Part shown: positions 7,975 to 16,602 of the stretch, one piece after another
How positions within the stretch are numbered: the first letter of the stretch is position 1
Layout: every line of letters starts with the position of its first letter
Assembly (NCBI RefSeq): GCF_043195105.1
Contig: NZ_JBAFWO010000004.1
DNA length: 64,000 bases
Source: NCEH01 sp002257205
GTDB lineage: Bacteria; Pseudomonadota; Alphaproteobacteria; Rhizobiales; Xanthobacteraceae
Strand: one strand, 5' to 3'
The notes under the pieces: model-generated
Seen by the model: only the letters and a program-made list of their open reading frames with translations
Told to the model about the DNA's origin: nothing
Databases searched by the model: none
Program-made: the position numbers and the translations under genes

Positions 7975-8955
7975 ATGCAGTTCGATGCCGAGCGGCGCGA
8001 GGACCCGCGTCACGAAGTTGCGCCCGCGGCTCGGTCGGATGCGAAGGCGCTGGCCATGCTGGTGGAGCGATTGTCCATCGAGGTGTCGCCGAAGGAGGTC
8101 CTGCACAGCGGCCACGCACTGGGCGTGCCGGCGGGAACGCGCACCTTCATCACGCGCCTTCCCAGGGGCAGCTTCGAGGACACGCGCGCGGCCGCGGTCG
8201 CGCTCAGGCAGGCTGGCTTGCAACCGGTTCCCCACGTCGCGGTCCGCACCGTGCCGGACGCCGGCACGCTGGAGCGGTGGCTTCGGTTCTTTGTCCGTGA
8301 CGCCGGGGTCGAGGAGATCCTGCTGATCGCCGGTTCACAGGAGCGCCCGCTCGGGGCGTTCGGCGAGACGGCGGATACCCTCGCGAGCGGTGTCATCGAA
8401 GGATCGGGACTGCGGGCCGTGAGCTTCGCCGGTCATCCGGAGGGGCACCCCGTCGCGGATGCGGATGAGCTTCAACGCGCGATCGACGTGAAGAACGAAT
8501 TCGCAGCACGCACTGGCCTGTCTTGCGCCCTGGTCACCCAGTTTTTCTTTGATGCGACGCCGGTAATCGCCTGGGAGAGGCGGCTGCGGGAGCGTGGCAA
8601 CCGGCTGCCCATCGACCCCGGGCTTCACGGGGTGACGGGCGTGCCCAGCTTGCTCAAGCACGCGCTCGCGTGCGGGATTGGCGCTTCCGTCAAGGCGCTT
8701 TCCGCGCATGGCAGCGGCGGTATCCTGCAATTCGCCCAAATTCGCACGCCCGACGCGCTCGCGCAGGCCCTCGCCGCAGCGCTCGCGAATGATCCGGACA
8801 GCCTGTTCCGCGGCTTTCACCTGTTCCCCCTCGGCGGCCTTGCGAAGACCGTCGACTGGATGGCGCAGGTCCAACGCTCCGCGGCTGGGACAAGCCTAGC
8901 CGAGGGCGTCCCTGGCGCGGGAGCGGAGGATGGAATTGCCCGACCTCCACAGTGA
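7975..8955 (+). CDS. metF: Methylenetetrahydrofolate reductase (MetF2-like)
   Basis: A 326-residue TIM-barrel protein with the MetF layout: EVSPKEV near the N-terminus, PHVAVR, LLIAGSQERPLG, and a GLHGVTGVPSLLKHA segment in place of the usual PG(I/L)P.. region. In chloromethane degraders a divergent MetF2 oxidises methyl-tetrahydrofolate produced by CmuA/CmuB. The ATG at 7975 has GGAGG 9 nt upstream; the frame stays open further upstream, but that part overlaps the promoter and the MerR gene. The last 23 or so residues (after WMAQVQR) look unlike a MetF end and lie opposite recombinase-like debris, so the 3' end may be chimeric. Confidence 0.8.
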   Translation: MQFDAERREDPRHEVAPAARSDAKALAMLVERLSIEVSPKEVLHSGHALGVPAGTRTFITRLPRGSFEDTRAAAVALRQAGLQPVPHVAVRTVPDAGTLERWLRFFVRDAGVEEILLIAGSQERPLGAFGETADTLASGVIEGSGLRAVSFAGHPEGHPVADADELQRAIDVKNEFAARTGLSCALVTQFFFDATPVIAWERRLRERGNRLPIDPGLHGVTGVPSLLKHALACGIGASVKALSAHGSGGILQFAQIRTPDALAQALAAALANDPDSLFRGFHLFPLGGLAKTVDWMAQVQRSAAGTSLAEGVPGAGAEDGIARPPQ

Positions 8956-9150
8956 TTCGGTCCGCTCGTGTTTGAAGCGGCCCGTCTTGCGGTTCTCCTG
9001 CTTGGCGAGGTCGCCCGATACGCGGGTCGGGCTTCCTGGCCGCAGACGTCATCGGGCAGCCGGAAGCGGAAATGCCACGTCGGGCCACGTCGGATCTGGT
9101 CCGTCATGAACGCCGTCGGAATGCGGCCCATGTAGCACGTGCATGTGTCG
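8896..9150 (-). pseudogene. Decayed reading-frame fragments, possible integrase N-terminus
   Basis: On the minus strand one frame reads RRGPTWHFRFRLPDDV (about 9105-9058), which resembles the N-terminal YxxRR..WHFRRRVP motif of many alphaproteobacterial tyrosine recombinases. The reading then shifts to another frame giving GDLAKQENRKTGRFKHERTE and a stop at 8896. No single frame is intact. The family call rests on one short motif. Confidence 0.35.
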
Positions 9151-9239
9151 CACCGGGTCGACGCAAGCTGTTGGCCAAACCGATGTTTTCTTTGGATCAA
9201 GGTCTTGCTTATCGGGAGAATAAGGGCTCCAAGGGCGGC

Positions 9240-9512
9240 CCCGACACGTTGTCCTCACGGGTGAGGCGCAGGAGCTGTTCCGCTCCACACAATTGGCAGG
9301 TCCAGCGCGGCCCCGATATTTTTGCGTGCGGATGAGGAGCGGTGGGGTGCTTCGCATCAGCAACGGCCTATAGAATTGGCATCAGAGCGAACCAGGATCG
9401 AGCCAGCCATTACTTCCCATGTCTTGCGGCACGCACATGCGAGTCAATTCACGATGAATGGCGTTTCGATGCGCGTCATCGCAGACCAACTGGGGCGACA
9501 CACGCATCAGAA
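9240..9512 (+). pseudogene. Tyrosine recombinase (integrase) C-terminal remnant
   Basis: In the plus frame starting at 9322, residues encoded by about 9388-9510 read ITSHVLRHAHASQFTMNG and VSMRVIADQLG, the catalytic HxLRHxxAS box and following helix of phage-type integrases. An upstream piece (LTGEAQELFRSTQ, near 9251) lies in a different frame and ends at TAG 9370. The gene is therefore broken by frameshift and lacks its catalytic Tyr part. The rest of 8956-9738 holds no intact gene. Confidence 0.55.
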
Positions 9513-9738
9513 ATCAAGGAGTGAGGCATCGAAAGCGGGAAGGCGTCGAACACTTCCGCAGTTCCTACTCAGGTGCCCGGAAAGTCTGGGATTGTGTTCT
9601 CTGAGTACCCGACACTTATTGAGTTACGACTTCTAACGCATCCAATCAAGGCAAGAGCTCCCGTTCCTCGATGCCCGCGCAAGAAGCCGCGGCGATGCGG
9701 ATACCGTCCGTTGCCGGATCGCACCCGGGATTCACGGC

Positions 9739-10596
9739 TCAATCGCACTTCGGCGCCGATCCGAGCACCGACCGGATCTTTTCGGCGTCGGCAGGGGTCG
9801 CAGGATTGTAGACCACCATGCCAAGGTCCGGACGGCCATCCACCGCGAATGCGGAATATTCAAACGAGACCGGGCCGAGAATTGGGTGTCGCAAGTGCTT
9901 GATGCCCTCGCCATGGCCGTGGACATCGTTATCGCGCCACATGGCCGCAAACTCGGGGCTGAGGCGGCACAATTCGTCCACCAGCGGCTTCACTTCCGCG
10001 GCGGCGCCCGCCCGTGCGGCGTCCGCGCGGAACGCGCCGACCACAAACCTTGCCACGCTCTCCCAATCATACTGGGCGGCGCGGACGCGCGGATCGAGGA
10101 AGATGAAGCGCAGGACGTTGCGCTGCTCGGGCGGCAGCTTTCCATAATCGGTCAGGATCACCGTCGCGGCCGTGTTCCAGGCGAGGATGTCCCAGGTCGC
10201 GGTCCGGATAAAGGCGGGGCTCGGGTTCAGGGCATCCAGCACGCGCTGAAGGCGTGGCGTGACGCCTTCGTTCTTGCGATAGCGCACGTCGGGCGTGCGC
10301 CCGAGGCCGAGCAGGAACAGATGCTCGCGCTCCACGTCGGTCAGCATCAGGGCGCGCGCGATCCGGTCGAGCACGTCGGCGGAGGGAGCGCCGCCGCGGC
10401 CTTGCTCAAGCCATGTGTACCAGGTCGCGCTGATATTGGCCCGCTGCGCGACCTCCTCGCGGCGCAGGCCGGGCGTGCGCCGGCGTGCCGGGGAGAAGCC
10501 AAGCGCCAAGGGATCGAGCTTCGACCGTCGGTCCTTGAGATAGGATCCGAGTGGATTGTCGTTGGCGCCGCGGATGTCCATGCTGTTAGGTATCAT
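9739..10596 (-). CDS. XRE-family regulator with MmyB-like ligand domain
   Basis: A 285-residue protein with an N-terminal helix-turn-helix (about 15-85: SYLKDRRSKL, GLRREEVAQRANISATWYTWLEQGRG) and a C-terminal PAS-like MmyB domain that ends in a DLGMVVYNPA-type strand. Proteins of this type usually regulate an adjacent oxidoreductase. Here the divergent neighbour is an NAD-dependent SDR 78 bp away. A 16-bp perfect palindrome between them is the likely operator. ATG 10596 or 10581 could be the start; neither has a clear RBS. Confidence 0.85.
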   Translation of the reverse strand: MIPNSMDIRGANDNPLGSYLKDRRSKLDPLALGFSPARRRTPGLRREEVAQRANISATWYTWLEQGRGGAPSADVLDRIARALMLTDVEREHLFLLGLGRTPDVRYRKNEGVTPRLQRVLDALNPSPAFIRTATWDILAWNTAATVILTDYGKLPPEQRNVLRFIFLDPRVRAAQYDWESVARFVVGAFRADAARAGAAAEVKPLVDELCRLSPEFAAMWRDNDVHGHGEGIKHLRHPILGPVSFEYSAFAVDGRPDLGMVVYNPATPADAEKIRSVLGSAPKCD

Positions 10597-10618
10597 ACCC
10601 TGATAAGGTCACTACTTT

Positions 10619-10634
10619 ACCAGGATATCCTGGT
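10619..10634. promoter_or_regulatory. 16-bp perfect palindrome, probable operator
   Basis: ACCAGGATATCCTGGT reads the same on both strands and lies in the divergent region between the XRE regulator and the SDR gene. A second, smaller dyad GGTAT-C-ATACC (10589-10599) covers the start codon of the regulator, compatible with autorepression. Confidence 0.55.
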
Positions 10635-10674
10635 CGCAGACATAGGTCTCCAGCAAACCTGAGGAGACGTGCGC

Positions 10675-11571
10675 ATGCGTGTTTTTGTGACTGGCGCGAC
10701 GGGGTTCATCGGCTCGGCCGTCGTCAAGGATCTGATCTCGGGTGGCCACCAGGTGCTCGGCCTCGCGCGTTCGGATGAAAAGGCGGCGGCCCTGGCGACC
10801 ACCGGCGCCGAGGTGCATCGCGGATCGCTCGAGGACCTGGACAGCCTGACGCGCGCGGCGGCCCGATCGGATGGTGTGATCCATCTGGCCTTCAACCACG
10901 ATTTCTCGAAGTTCGTCGCAAATTGCGAGGATGATCGGCGCGTCATCGCGGCCCTCGGGTCGGCTCTCGCAGGCTCCGACCGGCCTTTTATCGTAACCTC
11001 CGGCACCAGCATGGCCAATACCGTTCCCGGTCAGCCGGCCAGGGAAGACGGAGCGGTGATCGGTTCCGATGTGATCCCGCGCGCGGCTTCGGAAGAAGCG
11101 GCTGCCGCTCTCGCTGCGTCGGGGGTCAACGTGTCGGTGATGCGGCTTCCGCAGGTTCACGATACCCAGAGGCAGGGGCTCGTCACCTATGCGATCGCGA
11201 TGTTCCGGAAAATGGGCGTGTGCGGCTATGCGGGTGATGGCAGCAACCGCTGGCCGGCGGCTCATGTTCTCGACGTCGCGCGCCTCTACCGGCTGGCGAT
11301 CGAGAAGGCCAAGCCGGGCGCCAAATATCATGCTGTCGCCGAAGAGGGCGTGGCCTTCCGCGACATCGCCGAAGTCATTGGCCGGCGCCTCGATCTGCCG
11401 GTCAAATCCATTACTGCGGACGAGGTCGAAGCTTATTTCGGCTGGCTCGCCTCGTTCGTGAAGCACGACGCTCCGGCCTCAAGCGCTCAAACGCGGGAAC
11501 AACTCGGATGGACTCCGACCGGCCCCGGCCTGCTCGCCGACCTCGAACGGATGCCCGTTTCGGTCGGTTGA
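10675..11571 (+). CDS. NAD-dependent epimerase/dehydratase-type SDR
   Basis: A 298-residue atypical or extended short-chain dehydrogenase. It begins MRVFVTGATGFIGSAVV, with the GxxGxxG dinucleotide motif at residues 7-13; GVIHLAF and VTSGTS follow. The usual YxxxK pair is not evident, so it may bind NAD(P) or act as a reductase of the NmrA/YlbE-like type. I use ATG 10675, 8 nt after AGGAG, rather than the GTG six bases earlier. Probably controlled by the divergent XRE regulator. Substrate unknown. Confidence 0.85.
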   Translation: MRVFVTGATGFIGSAVVKDLISGGHQVLGLARSDEKAAALATTGAEVHRGSLEDLDSLTRAAARSDGVIHLAFNHDFSKFVANCEDDRRVIAALGSALAGSDRPFIVTSGTSMANTVPGQPAREDGAVIGSDVIPRAASEEAAAALAASGVNVSVMRLPQVHDTQRQGLVTYAIAMFRKMGVCGYAGDGSNRWPAAHVLDVARLYRLAIEKAKPGAKYHAVAEEGVAFRDIAEVIGRRLDLPVKSITADEVEAYFGWLASFVKHDAPASSAQTREQLGWTPTGPGLLADLERMPVSVG

Positions 11572-11630
11572 GCCTCGCCGATCATCGCACCGGGCGGCAC
11601 AATGTCCGCGAGGCATAGGGAGCCTCCGCT

Positions 11631-12530
11631 TCATGGCTTGAAACAGTGCTCCCTGTGCCATCGCAGGAAATGCGGATGGGGGCGCTCGATCAGCCTGCGG
11701 GGCGCGATGGCGCGGCCGCCCCTGTTGATGAAGGCGCGCACGCCGTCGGGATCGTTGGTCTGTCGGGAAATGAGGATGTCCAGATCATCCGAGAGGCTGA
11801 TCAGCCCGCGATCGAACATCCAATGCGCCGTGCCTGACAGCGCCAGCCCGTTGCTGACGATGTCGGGGCCGTTCGCTTCCACCGGGCGGATATGCGCCGC
11901 GGCCACCTCGGCACGCCCGCCGCCATTGATCAGCTTGAGCCCGCTGATGGCGCAGCGCTCGTCATAGGCGCGCAGCACGACGCGCCGGAAGATGCGGTCG
12001 CGGACGATGCGAGAGGACAGAGTGTCGACGCGCTCGCGGGTCTGCTCGAATGCGAATGGCGCCTGTTCTTCTTCAAAGCCTGAGAGGGACGCTCCCTCGT
12101 CGACGCGGGGCAGCAGCGGCTCGCTGTCATTCAGCCCGAGAGTGACGATCCGGTTGAAATCGTCCGGCGAGAGCGGACGCACGGCGGCTTGCGCACGCCC
12201 CGAGATGCGCCCGTCCGCGTTCAGCACACCGCGCTCGACCACGCCATCCGCATCGGTGAAAGGCACCGGGCTGGCAAAATCGAGATAGCTGCCTGGTTCG
12301 ATGAGAGCGAGATACATGCCCGGAGCGGTGGGATCGGGAACGACGCGCTCGACCCTGGCGATCGCGAAATAGCCCCGGGTCTCCGCCACTTTCCGGGGTT
12401 CGTAATAAACGATCCAGTCGCCGACGCAGGCCTCGACGCGTCCCAGATATGGGCGCGGGAACTGATACCGCTCAGCCGGGCTGTCGTCATAGATCGAGTC
12501 CGAGCGGTGAATGAAGACGCCGAATCCCAT
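11631..12530 (-). CDS. HNH endonuclease-domain protein
   Basis: A 299-residue protein. The N-terminal half (about 1-120) is a small beta-rich domain of unknown role (VGDWIVYYEPRKV, RGYFAIARVERV). The C-terminal part (about 185-275) is an HNH nuclease with CAISGLKL, VAAAHIRPVEANG, and NGLALSGTAHWMFDRGLI, including the two His and the Asn of the beta-beta-alpha-metal motif. Such proteins occur as stand-alone restriction-like nucleases. No methyltransferase lies next to it. The Fic gene follows divergently, so a defence or addiction role is possible but unproven. Confidence 0.8.
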   Translation of the reverse strand: MGFGVFIHRSDSIYDDSPAERYQFPRPYLGRVEACVGDWIVYYEPRKVAETRGYFAIARVERVVPDPTAPGMYLALIEPGSYLDFASPVPFTDADGVVERGVLNADGRISGRAQAAVRPLSPDDFNRIVTLGLNDSEPLLPRVDEGASLSGFEEEQAPFAFEQTRERVDTLSSRIVRDRIFRRVVLRAYDERCAISGLKLINGGGRAEVAAAHIRPVEANGPDIVSNGLALSGTAHWMFDRGLISLSDDLDILISRQTNDPDGVRAFINRGGRAIAPRRLIERPHPHFLRWHREHCFKP

Positions 12531-12663
12531 GTGCCATCCCTGATCCCCATTCGATCGTAGCGCACATTGGGTATCGTTCGGCAGCAGCTGGAACCATTCA
12601 CCCCTTGGTCGCGCGCGTCACGTTATCGACCCGGTATCACGCTCTCAGTTCTCCTTCGCACTG

Positions 12664-12743
12664 CCATGAGCGATAGGACGGCTATCTATCAATCACATAT
12701 CCGCTATTATGTGAGCTATAGCGGGAGACCCTATCGCTCATGG
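12664..12743. repeat. Inverted repeat enclosing the leader and start codon of the Fic gene
   Basis: Perfect 14-bp arms CCATGAGCGATAGG (12664-12677) and CCTATCGCTCATGG (12730-12743) enclose 52 bp. Inside are two overlapping dyads: TCACATA/TATGTGA (12693-12699, 12708-12714) and CCGCTAT/ATAGCGG (12701-12707, 12718-12724), which cannot form together. The right arm contains the ATG of the downstream Fic gene. It may be an operator array, an RNA switch or the ends of a tiny element. Confidence 0.6.
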
Positions 12744-13861
12744 TGTGGAACTGGACGCAGCACGGCTGGCCGCATTTTGCCTATGATCCGGTTGCCCTCG
12801 AACCGCTGGAGCGGCGGTTCCTGCTGCTCACCGGCGAGGTGATCGGTGCGGTCCGGCATGTCAGCGAAGGCGAGCGGGACCTGCTGCGGATCGAACTCCT
12901 CAGCGACGAGGCGGTCAAGACCAGCGCGATCGAAGGGGAGGCACTGGATCGCCTCAGCGTGCAATCCTCCCTGCGCCGTCAGCTCGGCCTCGACACCGAC
13001 CATCGCAACGTGAAGCCGAAGGAGCGGGGCATCGCGGAGATGATGGTCGATCTCTATCGGAGCTGGGCGGCCCCCCTCGATGCCGACACGCTGTTCCGCT
13101 GGCACCGCATGCTGATGGCGGACAGCCGGCATCTGGAGATGATCGGCGGCTATCGCCGCCATGAAGAGGCAATGCAGATTGTGTCCGGCCGCCAGGATCG
13201 GCCGACCGTGCATTTCGAGGCGCCGCCATCCTCCCGGGTTCCGGAAGAGATGGCCGCCTATCTCGCCTGGTTCAATGGTTCGGCCCCCGACGGCGAAATG
13301 CCTTTGCCAGCACTCACCCGGGCCGGGATCGGGCATCTTTATTTCGAGAGCATCCATCCCTTCGAGGACGGCAACGGACGCATCGGCCGAACCCTGGCTG
13401 AAAAATCCCTCGCCCAGAACATCGGGCAACCGACCCTGATCGCGCTCGCCCATACCATCGAGCAGCACCGCAAGGCCTATTACGATCAGCTCGAGGTCCA
13501 CCAGCGGACGCTCGATGTCACGGGCTGGCTGGTCTATTTCGCCGAAACAATCATCGCGGCCCAGCAGACAACGCTCGATCGCGTCGCCTTCTACATCGCC
13601 AAGGCACATTTTTACGATCGCTTCCGCGACAAGTTGAACGAACGGCAGGAAAAGGTGATCGCCCGTCTCTTCCGTGAGGGCCCCGGCGGCTTCACGGGAG
13701 GCCTGAGCGCGGAGAACTACCTCGCCATCACCGGCACCTCACGCCCCACCGCCACGCGCGACCTGCACGATCTGGTGGAGAAAGGCGCCCTGACGCGAAC
13801 CGGGGAACGCCGATACACGCGATACCACCTCAACCTGCAGGGAACAGCCGGAAAGCCGTGA
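12740..13861 (+). CDS. Fic-family (AMP-transferase-type) protein
   Basis: A 373-residue Fic protein. It starts with a DUF4172-like segment (WNWTQHGWPHFAYD), has an inhibitory-helix motif TSAIEG at 61-66 matching (S/T)xxxE(G/N), and the full catalytic loop HPFEDGNGRIGR at 206-217. The C-terminal 70 residues look like a winged helix (SRPTATRDLHDLVEKGAL). The intact His and inhibitory Glu suggest an active, auto-inhibited AMPylator or de-AMPylator. The target is unknown. The ATG lies inside an inverted repeat and the nearest GGGAG is 12 nt upstream, so translation may be structure-controlled. Confidence 0.9.
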   Translation: MVWNWTQHGWPHFAYDPVALEPLERRFLLLTGEVIGAVRHVSEGERDLLRIELLSDEAVKTSAIEGEALDRLSVQSSLRRQLGLDTDHRNVKPKERGIAEMMVDLYRSWAAPLDADTLFRWHRMLMADSRHLEMIGGYRRHEEAMQIVSGRQDRPTVHFEAPPSSRVPEEMAAYLAWFNGSAPDGEMPLPALTRAGIGHLYFESIHPFEDGNGRIGRTLAEKSLAQNIGQPTLIALAHTIEQHRKAYYDQLEVHQRTLDVTGWLVYFAETIIAAQQTTLDRVAFYIAKAHFYDRFRDKLNERQEKVIARLFREGPGGFTGGLSAENYLAITGTSRPTATRDLHDLVEKGALTRTGERRYTRYHLNLQGTAGKP

Positions 13862-14006
13862 GCGGGCAGCATGTGCGCGACCGTCCTGCTCATTCGGTCG
13901 CCTTTGACGAGTCATCCCCTTGAACCTGCAGGATGCGTCATGAGCGAGGGTGCGCTTCTGGCGCGGAAGCAGACATGCGTCGTTGCTCGTTTTCGCCTCA
14001 CAATGA

Positions 14007-14903
14007 CTATCGCGCCCGAATGAAGTCGATGAACGCGCGAAGCGGCGGAGGCACAAGCCGCCGACCCGGATAGTAGAGGAAAGGCCCGGGGAAACTCGGC
14101 CACCAGTCCGCAAGAACCGGCTCCAGCGCGCCGCTTTTCAGCAACGGCGCGATCCAGGCTTCGAAGAGATAGATGATCCCCACGCCCGAGATCGCCGCCT
14201 CGACCGCGAGATCGATCGCCGGTCCAATGCTGACGAGCAGCGGGCCGTCGCCCTCGATCATCACCGTCTCTCCCTGCCGCTCGAACTCCCAGGCGGGGGT
14301 CACGCCACTTGAGAAGCGCCCACGAAGGCAAGTGTGGTTCAGCAGGTCACTCGGATGGCGGGGCCGCGTTCGAGCGTCCAGGTAGGCGGGCGCGGCGGCG
14401 CATGCGAACCGCTGGATACGCGGGCCGATTGGCACGGCGATCATGTCCTGTTCAAGCCGCTCGTCATACCGGATGCCTGCGTCGGCTCCCGCAGCCAGTA
14501 CGTCCACGAAACCGTCCTCCGCCGTGATCTCCAGCCGGATTTGCGGATAGGCCGCCAGGAACGCCGGCACGAGATCCGGCAAGACGAGGCGCGCGGCGCT
14601 CACCGGCACGTTCAGCCGCAAGGTCCCGGCAGGCGCGTCGCCAAGCCGCCCGACCCCCGACAAGGCCGCGTCCACCTCGCTGAGGGCCGGTTCCAGCCGG
14701 GCCATCAGCCGAGCGCCCGCTTCGGTCAGGCTGATGCTGCGCGTCGTCCGATGCAGGAGGCGCGCGCCAAGTTGCCCTTCGAGGCGTCTTACCGCATCAC
14801 TGAGAGCCGAGGCGCTCGCGCCCTCGATCCGGGCCGCGTTGCGGAACCCCCGCGCACGCGCAACCGCGATGAAGGCGTGCAGGTCCGCGAGATCGTGAGC
14901 CAT
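14007..14903 (-). CDS. LysR-family transcriptional regulator
   Basis: A 298-residue LysR protein. The N-terminal winged helix reads LADLHAFIAVARARGFRNAARIEGASASALSDAVRRLE; the effector-binding fold covers about 90-298 and contains ITAEDGFVDVLAAGADAGIR. It is divergent from an aldo/keto reductase gene 93 bp away and probably controls it. The region 13862-14006 between the Fic gene and this gene holds nothing recognisable. Confidence 0.9.
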   Translation of the reverse strand: MAHDLADLHAFIAVARARGFRNAARIEGASASALSDAVRRLEGQLGARLLHRTTRSISLTEAGARLMARLEPALSEVDAALSGVGRLGDAPAGTLRLNVPVSAARLVLPDLVPAFLAAYPQIRLEITAEDGFVDVLAAGADAGIRYDERLEQDMIAVPIGPRIQRFACAAAPAYLDARTRPRHPSDLLNHTCLRGRFSSGVTPAWEFERQGETVMIEGDGPLLVSIGPAIDLAVEAAISGVGIIYLFEAWIAPLLKSGALEPVLADWWPSFPGPFLYYPGRRLVPPPLRAFIDFIRAR

Positions 14904-14996
14904 TGTTCGCTATCTCGTACAGGGCGTTCTGATTGTGGGCGATTATCGCGCACTGTGGCAAGGTCTAGATGTCTTGCGTCCTCTAGGAGAACGACC

Positions 14997-15863
14997 ATGA
15001 CAACCCCGACCTATTCCTTCGCCGGCCGCACCGTGAACCGTCTGGGCTACGGTGCCATGCAATTGGCCGGCCCCGGGGTGTTCGGCCCTCCCAAAGATCG
15101 CGACGAAGCCCTCGCCGTCCTGCGCGCCGCGCGCGACGCCGGTGTCAATCACATCGACACCAGCGACTTCTACGGTCCACACATCACCAACCAGCTGATC
15201 CGGGAGGCGCTTCATCCTTACCCGTCGGATCTGCTCATCGTGACCAAGGTCGGCGCTGCTCGCGGCCCGAACGCCGAGTGGATGCCGGCCTTCTCACCCC
15301 AAGCCCTGGCAGCGGCCGTCACCGATAATCTGAAGAACCTGGGCGTGGATGTCCTGGATGTGGTCAACCTGCGCGTGATGTTCGACGTCCACGGCCCGGC
15401 CGAAGGATCGATCGAAGCGCCCTTGACGGCGCTCGCCGAACTTCAGCAAAAAGGCCAGATCAGACACATCGGCCTCAGCAACGTCACGCCCACGCAATAC
15501 GCGCAGGGCGCCGCCATCGTTCCCATCGCCGGCGTGCAAAACCAGTACAATCTGGCCCACAGAAGCGACGACAGCTTCATCGACCAACTGGCGGCCGAGG
15601 GCGTCGCCTACGTGCCCTTCTTCCCCTTGGGGGGCTTCTCTCCGCTCCAGTCCCAGGCGTTGACTAAGGTTGCGAGTGCGCTCGGTGCCACTCCCATGCA
15701 GGTCGCCCTGGCCTGGCTGCTGCGCCGCTCGCCCAACATCCTGCTCATTCCAGGCACTTCCTCGACCGCCCACCTCGCCGAGAACCTCGCGGCGTCCCGC
15801 CTCGATATCCCCGACGCCGCCATGGACGTGCTGGGCACCATCGGCGGATCGGCAGCATCCTGA
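14997..15863 (+). CDS. Aldo/keto reductase
   Basis: A 288-residue oxidoreductase of the aldo/keto reductase family. It has the N-terminal LGYGAMQL strand, the catalytic region HIDTSDFYG with Asp and Tyr, LLIVTKVG with the Lys, IRHIGLSN, and a C-terminal NADPH-binding ILLIPGTSS. It reduces an unknown carbonyl with NADPH, as the family does. I chose ATG 14997 because AGGAGA lies 6 nt upstream; the open frame extends much further upstream but runs into the divergent LysR gene. Confidence 0.9.
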   Translation: MTTPTYSFAGRTVNRLGYGAMQLAGPGVFGPPKDRDEALAVLRAARDAGVNHIDTSDFYGPHITNQLIREALHPYPSDLLIVTKVGAARGPNAEWMPAFSPQALAAAVTDNLKNLGVDVLDVVNLRVMFDVHGPAEGSIEAPLTALAELQQKGQIRHIGLSNVTPTQYAQGAAIVPIAGVQNQYNLAHRSDDSFIDQLAAEGVAYVPFFPLGGFSPLQSQALTKVASALGATPMQVALAWLLRRSPNILLIPGTSSTAHLAENLAASRLDIPDAAMDVLGTIGGSAAS

Positions 15864-15942
15864 TCGCCCGCGAAGGCGGCAGGCTCCTCCGGCGCGCTCG
15901 GACTGGGGCGCTGCCTCCCGCATACCATTGCCCATGTCGCAT

Positions 15943-16602
15943 TCATGGGACGGCGGCGGCGTGCCACGACGCCAATGCGCTCCGCCCGAGATCGGTCAGC
16001 GCGTAGACGCCGCGCTCCGAACGCTCAAACCACCCGTACACGTTGCGGCGAAGAATTTTCTGGGCATCAGGGCATGCGTGTTTCAGGTCGCGCGGACGCT
16101 GCGGCGCGGAGGCCATCGCTGCGGCGCAGGCGAGGGCCTGCTGCCGATACGCTGTCATGATGGGCTTGCGTGTGCCGCCGCCTGCAACGGGGTCACCCTG
16201 GCGTCGCTTATGCTCCTCCACCAGTCTCGATCGTCGGCGGGCGTTGTTCCGCGGCATTGGTGCGGCCGGGGAAACGAGGACGTCGACATGCCCCAATGCC
16301 GAAACGCCCAGCAAGCCGAAGCCGAGGCGACGGCAGAGATTGCGATAGCGTGGGTCGCTTTCCCGCCCCTTGCCCTTGGCGGAAAGGCGCGCCGCCAGCC
16401 AGATCTCATCGCCGCAGGTGGCCCGGTCGACACCTTGAAGAATGAGTTCGAGGTTGAACGCCAGCTTCAGTTCGCCGATCACCACCACCGCCGGATCATC
16501 ATCCCGCAAGCCGACCATGTCGCAGTGCCCGACCTCGCCCTTTACGGTGTAGCCGAGCTGCTCAAGGAAGCGTTTGACGGGCTCATAAAGGGACGTTTCC
16601 AC
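15943..16602 (-). CDS. DUF2161-type putative PD-(D/E)XK phosphodiesterase
   Basis: A 219-residue protein. The N-terminal half has a nuclease-like signature: CDMVGL with D28, then a strand ending GELKL with E44 and K46, the PD-(D/E)XK pattern. The C-terminal part (about 155-210) is a small helical or winged segment ending YALTDLGRSAL. It corresponds to the DUF2161 family, whose function is not known. The start is GTG at 16602 with GGAGG 6 nt upstream. The stretch 16603-16801 upstream has no gene I can support. Confidence 0.75.
   Translation of the reverse strand: METSLYEPVKRFLEQLGYTVKGEVGHCDMVGLRDDDPAVVVIGELKLAFNLELILQGVDRATCGDEIWLAARLSAKGKGRESDPRYRNLCRRLGFGLLGVSALGHVDVLVSPAAPMPRNNARRRSRLVEEHKRRQGDPVAGGGTRKPIMTAYRQQALACAAAMASAPQRPRDLKHACPDAQKILRRNVYGWFERSERGVYALTDLGRSALASWHAAAVP

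Noticed and set aside
9049..9363. Minus-strand hypothetical protein of about 104 codons
   Set aside because: No homology-like features; it lies in the debris zone and does not match the frames that show recombinase motifs.
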